A stretch of DNA of 38,308 bases from Acidimicrobiia bacterium. Lineage in GTDB: Bacteria; Actinomycetota; Acidimicrobiia; Spongiisociales; ZC4RG35. Shown here in pieces: positions 33,376-38,308 of the stretch. The stretch is from assembly GCA_015488325.1 (NCBI GenBank), contig WFOA01000028.1, positions 1-38,308 on the forward strand, in the 5' to 3' direction. Below the pieces are notes generated by a model. The model had not been told where the DNA came from. It worked only from the letters and a program-made list of their open reading frames with translations, and did not search any database. Within the stretch, counting starts at the first letter, position 1. Each line of letters begins with the position of its first letter. Made by a program: the position numbers and the translations under genes.

Positions 33376-33950
33376 GACGACACCGACGCCTTCCCATCGG
33401 AGTTACCGATCCACCGATCACACTTCCACTGAACCGCCGAGTTTCCTTCGACGACGAGGAACCACGGTTTGCCCATGTCGTTGCGTACGCGAACCTCGCC
33501 ACCGTCGAATGTGTGGACGTGGTGGATGGAGGAATCGCACCAATGCCAATGGTCATAGTGGGCTCCACCCTGGGATGCCGCAGCTCCACCATGCGAACTG
33601 AACGTCCGATAGCGTGCGTGATAGCGGGAGAAGAACCCGGTACCCCTCTGCCCGTTCATCTTCACACACGAACCGTGATCCTTGAACCACATCGTGCTAC
33701 CAGTACTGTCGCTCCATCCAGCAGCCAGAAGCTCGGCCAGCGCCGACGCTCCCGATGCGTTCTGAGACCCGACGTTCACCGGATCCTTCGTACTGCTGCA
33801 GGAGCTGTTGTACAGCCAATCCCCATTCGAGCCCCAATGCGCTACCGCGGCTACCGTCCAGAAAGGAAGCGCCGTTAGCACCACCACGACCTGGACGAGG
33901 CCCAGGCGAAGGCGCCTCGACCACCTGAAGCCCGAGATGCTCCTCACCAT
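33369..33950 (-). CDS. Secreted Cys/His-containing protein of unknown function
   Basis: This 193-residue protein has a signal peptide (MVRSISGFRWSRRLRLG, hydrophobic core, cleavage probably after AVA near residue 36). The mature part contains four cysteines (SSCSS, GSCVK, HWCDS, WKCDR), likely two disulfides, and a His cluster HYDHWHWCDSSIHHVH that could bind a metal. AAGGGGAC precedes ATG 33950. The family is not recognised. It overlaps the next secreted protein gene. Lower GC than the surroundings (many AT-rich codons) suggests a different history, for example recent acquisition. Confidence 0.65.
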   Translation of the reverse strand: MVRSISGFRWSRRLRLGLVQVVVVLTALPFWTVAAVAHWGSNGDWLYNSSCSSTKDPVNVGSQNASGASALAELLAAGWSDSTGSTMWFKDHGSCVKMNGQRGTGFFSRYHARYRTFSSHGGAAASQGGAHYDHWHWCDSSIHHVHTFDGGEVRVRNDMGKPWFLVVEGNSAVQWKCDRWIGNSDGKASVSSW

Positions 33951-33997
33951 GTTCCGTCCCCTTTCTCGGAGCCATCCCAACGTACATCTCGGGTGAA

Positions 33998-34034
33998 GGG
34001 ACGTGTGTCCCGAATTCCGGGCGATCGTCCCGAA
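33998..34034. repeat. Inverted and direct repeats with TCCCGAA half-sites
   Basis: GGGAC-gtgt-GTCCC (33998-34011) is a perfect inverted repeat. TCCCGAA occurs at 34008-34014 and again at 34028-34034, exactly 20 bp apart, i.e. on the same face of the helix. This looks like a double regulator site upstream of the secreted-protein operon. Confidence 0.45.
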
Positions 34035-34229
34035 CAGCACGATTGAACACCACGCGTCCAGGCCCGTCCTCGGTTGGGCCATCCGTCTCTCGGGGCCCTA
34101 CACGCATTCGGGTCCTCGATCTCGACTGCTTCGCCGAAGATGGGATCGAGCCTACCGGGCCAATCTCATCCCGTTGCTCCGCCGAGACGTGTCGACAGAC
34201 GCCTCCGACCACACCAGTCTGCTTCCGAA

Positions 34230-34248
34230 GTCGGGACGGATTCCCGAC
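34230..34248. repeat. Inverted repeat GTCGGGA-N5-TCCCGAC
   Basis: This is a perfect 7-bp inverted repeat around a 5-nt centre, about 34 bp upstream of the -10 of the LuxR-like gene. Its arm resembles the TCCCGAA half-sites on the other side of the same intergenic region, so one regulator may control both genes. Confidence 0.45.
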
Positions 34249-34281
34249 AAGTTCCGGAGCCATCATGGCGCTTCGCGGGGG

Positions 34282-34287
34282 TAGCCT
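34282..34287 (+). promoter_or_regulatory. -10 element of a probable leaderless promoter (LuxR-like gene)
   Basis: TAGCCT is followed by 7 nt and ATG 34295; no Shine-Dalgarno sequence is present. Confidence 0.45.
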
Positions 34288-34294
34288 CTGACGC

Positions 34295-34861
34295 ATGTCC
34301 AAGGGGGTTCCCGGCACCGTACAGGTCGCGGCGACGCCGTTCGCCGACACCAACCTCACGGGCCTCATACATCGGGCGGGACTGTCCATCCAGATCGTTT
34401 CAGATCCCACTCGATGGCTGGCGCGTCACCGCGGGTCGGTGCTGCTGACCGACCAGACCGAGCATGTTGGGAAGCTCACCCCGGCAGGAAAAGTCATCGT
34501 CTTCGTCGACGACCCCATCACCGCCGCCTGGGCCCGGAGCCACGGTGCTTCGACTCTCCCCACCCGAGTCAGCCACCACGAACTCACCGACGCCGTCGTC
34601 GCCGCGAGTGCCGGACACCGGATCATCCACCCCTCCCTTCTCGGCATCCCGACGACCTTGAGCCTCGAACACACCGAGCTGTACCGGGCCCTTGTCACGC
34701 TGCGTCACGTCACCGACATCGCCGAACACATCGGCTATTCGCGCACCGAGACCTACCGCCGACTCAAAGATCTCTACCACGCCCTCGGAGTCACCAACCG
34801 GGAGCAGGCGCTCTACCTAGCCGGACTACTCCACATCGAATCCGGATCCGAACGCCGATAG
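34295..34861 (+). CDS. LuxR-type HTH regulator with a degenerate receiver domain
   Basis: In this 188-residue protein, residues 125-185 (LRHVTDIAEHIGYSRTETYRRLKDLYHALGVTNREQALYLAG) form a LuxR/FixJ-type helix-turn-helix. Residues 10-115 look like a receiver domain (beta strands VLLTD and VIVFVDD; GASTLPTRVSHHELTDAVVAASAGHRII like the alpha4-alpha5 region of response regulators), but the acidic pocket and the conserved Lys are missing. It is thus probably phosphorylation-independent. No kinase is adjacent. It is divergent to the secreted-protein operon, its likely target. Confidence 0.75.
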   Translation: MSKGVPGTVQVAATPFADTNLTGLIHRAGLSIQIVSDPTRWLARHRGSVLLTDQTEHVGKLTPAGKVIVFVDDPITAAWARSHGASTLPTRVSHHELTDAVVAASAGHRIIHPSLLGIPTTLSLEHTELYRALVTLRHVTDIAEHIGYSRTETYRRLKDLYHALGVTNREQALYLAGLLHIESGSERR

Positions 34862-34879
34862 AGCGGGCCGCCCCACCAA

Positions 34880-34895
34880 CCCCGAGGCCCCGGGG
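34880..34895. terminator. Possible bidirectional hairpin between convergent genes
   Basis: CCCCG-AGGCCC-CGGGG can form a 5-bp GC stem in the 44-bp gap between the LuxR-like gene and fhs, which converge. No T-tract follows on either side, so this is only a weak candidate. Confidence 0.25.
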
Positions 34896-34905
34896 ATGTC
34901 CGGCT

Positions 34906-36603
34906 TCAGAACAGGCCGACGACGTTGCCGTCTTCGTCGAGGTCGATCCGTTCCGCCGCCGGATGGGCCGACAGCCCCGGCATGGTGCGGATGTCACCGG
35001 CGAGGGCGTAGGCGAATCCGGCACCCACCGACGGGCGGACCTCGCGGATCGGCAGCGTCCAGCCGGTGGGCGCCCCCTTCAGGTTCGGGTCCGAGGAGAT
35101 CGACAGGTGGGTTTTGGCGATGCACACCGCCATCCGCCCCCATCCCGCGTTCTCCAGCCTCGCCAGGTCCCGTTCGGCGGCGTGGTCGAAACTCACCTTC
35201 CCCGCCCCGTACACCTTCGTGGCGATCCGTTCGATCTTGCCCCGCAACGACATCTCGTCCGGGTAGAGATGGTGGAACACCGACGGTTCGGCCGCCGCCT
35301 CCATCACCGCCCGGGCCAGGTCGGTGGCTCCCGCCCCCCCGTCGGCGTGGTGGGTGCTGACCGCCGCCCGCACCCCCTCCTCGGCGGCCACGTCGAGGAT
35401 CACCTGCTGTTCGGAGGGGTGGTCGGTGGGGAAGGAGTTGACCGCCACCACCGGGGTGACGCCGTGCATCTTCACGATGTCCAGGTGTTTGCGGAGGTTG
35501 GCGGCGCCGGCCAACACGTCGTCGGGGTTCTCCTCGAGCATCTCGGGAGGGAGCGGCTTGCCCGGACTGACGCGGTACTTCCCCGAATGCACCTTGAGGG
35601 CACGCACCGTCGCCACCACCACCGCCGCATCCGGAACCAGACCCGACGCCCGGCATTTGATGTTGAAGAACCGCTCCGCCCCCATGTCGGCGCCGAACCC
35701 GGCTTCGGTCACCAGATAGTCGGCGGTGCGGATGCCGATGAGATCGGCGACGACGGACGAGTTTCCGTGGGCGATGTTCCCGAAGGGGCCGGTGTGGACG
35801 AGGGCCGGAGTGTGTTCGAGGGTCTGCAGCAGGTTCGGCTGCAAGGCGTCTTTCAGCAGGACCGACATCGCCCCCGTCCCTTTGACGTCTTCGGCGGTGA
35901 CCGCGGTCCCGTCCCGGCGCCAGCCCACCACCATCCTCCCCAGCCGCGCCCGAAGGTCGGCGAGGCCGTCGGCCAGCGCCAGGACGGCCATCACTTCGGA
36001 GGCGGCGGTGATGTCGAACCCCGACTCCCGGGGGACGCCGTCGGAGGGGCCTCCCAGACCGACCACCACATGCCGCAGCGCCCGGTCGTTCACGTCCAAC
36101 ACCCGCCGCCACGTCACCCGGTTCTGGTCGAGACCGACGTCGGTCTGGCGGAACAGATGGTTGTCGACCAGGGCGGCGAGGAGGTTGTGGGCGGCAGTGA
36201 CGGCGTGCATGTCGCCAGTGAGGTGGAGGTTGAGTTTCTCCATCGGGATGACCTGGGAGTAGCCGCCGCCCGCCGCCCCGCCTTTGATCCCGAAGGTGGG
36301 TCCCATCGACGGCTGCCGGATGGCGATGGTGGCGGTCTTGCCCACGTGCTGGAAAGCCTGGCCGAGACCGACGGTGGTGGTGGTCTTGCCTTCACCGAGG
36401 GGGGTCGGTGTGACGGCGGTGACGAGGATGTATCTCGCCCGGGGACGGCCGGCGAGCCCATCGATCGCCTCGAGGGGGATCTTGGCGACGTCGCGTCCGT
36501 AGAGCTCCAACGTACCCGGGTCGATACCTGCCTTCTCGGCGATGTCTTCGATGGGGAGCGGAGCGACGGAGCGGGCGATGTCGAGGTCGGAGGGGATGCT
36601 CAT
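34906..36603 (-). CDS. fhs: Formate-tetrahydrofolate ligase
   Basis: Fhs makes 10-formyl-THF from formate, THF and ATP in cytoplasmic one-carbon metabolism. The 565-residue protein has the P-loop TPTPLGEGKTTTTVG (about residue 55), RQPSMGPTFGIKGGAAGGGYSQVIPMEKLNLHLTGD, and TEAGFGADMGAERFFNIKCR, all strongly conserved in the family. The start is ATG 36603; the frame is open 42 nt further without support. A -10 lies 8 nt upstream. It would capture formate released by any formyl-CoA or formaldehyde route, but no link with the BMC operon 16 kb away is evident. Confidence 0.96.
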   Translation of the reverse strand: MSIPSDLDIARSVAPLPIEDIAEKAGIDPGTLELYGRDVAKIPLEAIDGLAGRPRARYILVTAVTPTPLGEGKTTTTVGLGQAFQHVGKTATIAIRQPSMGPTFGIKGGAAGGGYSQVIPMEKLNLHLTGDMHAVTAAHNLLAALVDNHLFRQTDVGLDQNRVTWRRVLDVNDRALRHVVVGLGGPSDGVPRESGFDITAASEVMAVLALADGLADLRARLGRMVVGWRRDGTAVTAEDVKGTGAMSVLLKDALQPNLLQTLEHTPALVHTGPFGNIAHGNSSVVADLIGIRTADYLVTEAGFGADMGAERFFNIKCRASGLVPDAAVVVATVRALKVHSGKYRVSPGKPLPPEMLEENPDDVLAGAANLRKHLDIVKMHGVTPVVAVNSFPTDHPSEQQVILDVAAEEGVRAAVSTHHADGGAGATDLARAVMEAAAEPSVFHHLYPDEMSLRGKIERIATKVYGAGKVSFDHAAERDLARLENAGWGRMAVCIAKTHLSISSDPNLKGAPTGWTLPIREVRPSVGAGFAYALAGDIRTMPGLSAHPAAERIDLDEDGNVVGLF

Positions 36604-36611
36604 GGCGGCCG

Positions 36612-36617
36612 AGCCTA
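36612..36617 (-). promoter_or_regulatory. -10 element of a probable leaderless promoter (fhs)
   Basis: TAGGCT on the minus strand, 8 nt, then ATG 36603; no Shine-Dalgarno sequence. Confidence 0.45.
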
Positions 36618-36648
36618 CCCCTGCTCCGGCTTCACACCCGCCCACCCC

Positions 36649-37314
36649 TCAGAACTGCCACTCCTCCGGCGGGTAGTCCTCGGCCTTCTTCGCCTCCAGG
36701 CGGGCCATGTAGGCGGCGGCTTCGCTGCGGCGGCTCATCCCCATCTTGGCCAACAGGTTCGAGACGTAGTTCTTCACCGTCTTCTCGGCGAGGAACATCT
36801 CTTCGGCGATCTGGCGGTTCGTCTTGCCTTCGGCGATGTGGCCGAGGATCGTCCGCTCCTGAGGCGACAGCCGGGCCAGCAGGGGATCTTCGGGTTCGCC
36901 GCCCCGGAGCCGTTTGAAGAGCTTGTCGGTCATCTCCGGGTCGAGCAGCGACTCCCCCCGTCCGACCCGCCGGATGCTCTCCACCAGCTCGGCGCTGTTG
37001 ATCCGTTTCAACACGTACCCGCTCGCCCCGGCCATGATCGCCGCCATCAGGGCTTCCTCGTCGGCGAAGGAGGTGAGCATCAGCACCTTCACGTCGGGGA
37101 ACCGGCTGCGGATCTCCCGGCAGGCCTCCACGCCGCTGCCGTCGGGGAGGCGGACGTCGAGGACGACGACGTCCGGGTCGTCGTAGCCGACCCGGCGCAC
37201 CGCCTCCGCCACCGTCCCCGCCTCGCCGACCACCTCCATGTCGTCTTGAGAGTCGACCAGCGCGCGGAGACCCTGGCGGACCACTTCGTGGTCGTCGACG
37301 AGGAGTACACGCAT
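36649..37314 (-). CDS. DevR/DosR-like response regulator (NarL family)
   Basis: This 221-residue response regulator has a receiver domain with phosphoacceptor Asp53 (VVVLDVRLPDGSG), Thr81 and Lys103, and a LuxR-type HTH near the C-terminus. LSPQERTILGHIAEGKTNRQ and EEMFLAEKTVKNYVSNLL are very similar to DevR (DosR) of mycobacteria, which controls hypoxia and nitric-oxide responses. The adjacent divergent kinase is of the DevS type, supporting a cognate pair. The targets here are unknown. ATG 37314 is 7 nt after a -10 element. Confidence 0.92.
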   Translation of the reverse strand: MRVLLVDDHEVVRQGLRALVDSQDDMEVVGEAGTVAEAVRRVGYDDPDVVVLDVRLPDGSGVEACREIRSRFPDVKVLMLTSFADEEALMAAIMAGASGYVLKRINSAELVESIRRVGRGESLLDPEMTDKLFKRLRGGEPEDPLLARLSPQERTILGHIAEGKTNRQIAEEMFLAEKTVKNYVSNLLAKMGMSRRSEAAAYMARLEAKKAEDYPPEEWQF

Positions 37315-37321
37315 CGTCGAG

Positions 37322-37327
37322 ATGTTA
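37322..37327 (-). promoter_or_regulatory. -10 element of a probable leaderless promoter (response regulator)
   Basis: TAACAT on the minus strand, 7 nt, then ATG 37314. The region overlaps the divergent kinase promoter within 44 bp, so both promoters are likely co-regulated. Confidence 0.5.
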
Positions 37328-37346
37328 GAGCCCCATCCGCCGGGGT

Positions 37347-37352
37347 TACGCT
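37347..37352 (+). promoter_or_regulatory. -10 element of a probable leaderless promoter (histidine kinase)
   Basis: TACGCT, 6 nt, then ATG 37359; no Shine-Dalgarno sequence. It faces the response-regulator promoter. Confidence 0.45.
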
Positions 37353-37358
37353 TCGGTC

Positions 37359-38308
37359 ATGTCGCCCATCCTCTCCGAACGGGTCGCCGCCCTCGTCAAG
37401 GCAGCGTCGGCCGTGGTGGGACGGCTCGACCTCCGGGCGGTCCTCGAACACACCGTGTTGTTGGCCCGCGACCTCACCGGGGCACACTACGCGGCGTTGG
37501 GCGTCATCGGCGAGCACGGATCTCTGGTCGATTTCGTCTACGTCGGCGTGGACGACGACCGGGCCCGGGCCATCGGGACGCCCCCCACCGGCAAAGGCGT
37601 GCTCGGGCTCCTCATGAACCGTGGCGAGACCGTTCGGGTCGACGACATCCACACCCACCCCGAGTTCGCCGGCTACCCCCGGCACCACCCCGAGATGTCG
37701 TCGTTCCTCGGCGTCCCCGTCCGGGCGGGAGACCACATCTTCGGCAACCTCTACCTGGCCGACAAGCCGGGGGGCTTCACCGACGAAGACCAGATCCTCG
37801 TCGAAGCCCTCGCCGCCATCGCCGGCGGGGCGGTCTCCACGGCGCGCCTGCACCGACAGCTCACCCGCCTGGCCCTCGTCGAAGACCGGGAACGGATCGC
37901 TCGTGACCTCCACGACGCCGTGATCCAGGACCTGTTCGCCGTTGGATTGGAACTGCAGGGCCTCTCCCTCACCGTGGAGGACCCCAACGTCGCCGCCAAA
38001 CTCGCCGACGCCGTCGAACGCCTCGACGAGGCGATCGGCTCGCTCCGGTCGTTCATCTTCGACCTTCGCACCCTCGCCAACGCCCTGTTGGACCCGGCCC
38101 GAACCATCAAGGACCTGGTCGACCGTCTCGTCCAGCCCGCCGGGATGACCGCAGAGGTCGCCGTCGCCGACCTGGGGGAGGTGTCACCGTCCCGGTTCGA
38201 CGATCTCGTCCAGATGATCCGGGAGGCGGTGTCGAACGCGGTCCGCCACGCCGACACCGACCGCATCGAGGTCGGCGTCCGCCGGGTCGACGACCACATC
38301 GTCGCCGA
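37359..38308 (+). CDS. DevS-like sensor histidine kinase, partial (right edge)
   Basis: The open frame runs off the window after 316 codons. Residues 20-165 form one GAF domain (VLLARDLTGAHYAALGVIG, GKGVLGLLMNRGETVRVDD, SFLGVPVRAGDHIFGNLYLADK, FTDEDQILVEALAAIAGGAV). Then comes a HisKA_3 dimerisation helix with phosphoacceptor His185 in ERIARDLHDAVIQDLFAVG, and the start of the ATPase domain (MIREAVSNAVRHADTD, the N box). DevS and DosT have two GAF domains; here only one is present, so the sensor is a shortened variant and haem binding is not assured. It is divergent from its probable cognate response regulator. Confidence 0.92.
   Translation, partial: MSPILSERVAALVKAASAVVGRLDLRAVLEHTVLLARDLTGAHYAALGVIGEHGSLVDFVYVGVDDDRARAIGTPPTGKGVLGLLMNRGETVRVDDIHTHPEFAGYPRHHPEMSSFLGVPVRAGDHIFGNLYLADKPGGFTDEDQILVEALAAIAGGAVSTARLHRQLTRLALVEDRERIARDLHDAVIQDLFAVGLELQGLSLTVEDPNVAAKLADAVERLDEAIGSLRSFIFDLRTLANALLDPARTIKDLVDRLVQPAGMTAEVAVADLGEVSPSRFDDLVQMIREAVSNAVRHADTDRIEVGVRRVDDHIVA

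Larger units (their letters stand above)
33951..34294. other. 344-bp intergenic region between divergent genes
   Basis: No credible gene is seen here: ORFs of 80-90 codons exist but lack a start context and family features. It holds several inverted and direct repeats built on TCCCGAA/GTCGGGA (listed separately) and the -10 of the plus-strand regulator. It probably contains the control region for the secreted-protein operon. Confidence 0.6.

Noticed and set aside
34906-36603. fhs as a downstream step of a BMC releasing formaldehyde or formyl-CoA
   Set aside because: It is 16 kb away, has its own promoter, and is a common housekeeping gene; nothing in the sequence connects it to the BMC operon.
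34414-37617. Open frame of over 1000 codons on the plus strand
   Set aside because: It is antisense to fhs and the response regulator, has low-complexity His/Gly/Arg-rich translation and no family features; it is a by-product of high GC.

Overview
The window is a GC-rich (about 70% by eye) chromosomal segment of an actinobacterium. The evidence is a menaquinone pathway, nickel superoxide dismutase with its maturation protease, an aa3-type cytochrome oxidase, a DevR/DevS-like two-component pair, and many genes whose start codon lies only 6-9 nt after a TANNNT -10 element (probable leaderless mRNAs). A lineage such as Acidimicrobiia is plausible but not shown by the sequence alone. I see no rRNA, tRNA, CRISPR array, insertion sequence or prophage.

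Layout. 1-4305: housekeeping genes (acyl-CoA ligase, EEP-family hydrolase, 6-phosphogluconolactonase, secreted esterase). 4331-8297: cytochrome c oxidase ctaC-ctaD-COX4-ctaE with a divergent cysteine-containing Rrf2 regulator. 8300-18309: an 11-gene, minus-strand bacterial microcompartment (BMC) operon. 18398-21745: an APC permease with an unknown gene behind it, a divergent GntR/FCD regulator and a flavin reductase. 21813-25105: deoC plus a split ALDH16-like aldehyde dehydrogenase pair. 25260-28129: metG, a small PGPGW-type membrane protein, sodN and sodX. 28137-31774: menE, a DUF5335-like gene, menB and menA. 31779-34861: a membrane protein, two unknown secreted proteins and an orphan LuxR-type regulator with a degenerate receiver domain. 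34906-38308: formate-tetrahydrofolate ligase and the DevR/DevS-like pair (kinase cut by the right edge).

The most interesting part is the BMC operon. In transcription order it encodes a class II glutamine amidotransferase-like subunit, a GXGXG subunit, an FMN/Fe-S glutamate-synthase-like subunit, a gamma-glutamyl-amide-synthetase-type glutamine synthetase homolog, shell proteins BMC-P and BMC-H, an opine-dehydrogenase-family protein, a CoA-acylating aldehyde dehydrogenase, a double-stacking BMC-T, a small Cys-rich protein, and a malate/lactate dehydrogenase homolog. The first four form the same module as GmaS/MgsABC (GlnT/GlxBCD), which turns a primary amine into an N-substituted glutamate. 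Four other proteins (opine DH at its N-terminus; aldehyde DH, malate DH and the small protein at their C-termini) carry one shared amphipathic motif, [E/D][E/D]L[V/T]xx[V/I]xxx[L/I], which is the expected form of a cargo encapsulation peptide. My inference is that an imported amine is glutamylated and converted to an N-alkylglutamate in the cytosol. This enters the shell, is oxidatively cleaved by the opine DH-like enzyme to an aldehyde plus glutamate, and the aldehyde becomes acyl-CoA, with the malate DH homolog recycling NAD+. No signature enzyme of the known metabolosomes (diol/glycerol dehydratase, ethanolamine lyase, fuculose aldolase, aminoalcohol kinase/lyase) is present, so this looks like an undescribed or uncharacterised metabolosome type.

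A 15-bp element of the form TGRATACAGTRTRCG lies upstream of both the BMC operon and the permease, with a weaker copy upstream of the flavin reductase. It is the best candidate operator for the GntR regulator and ties these units together.
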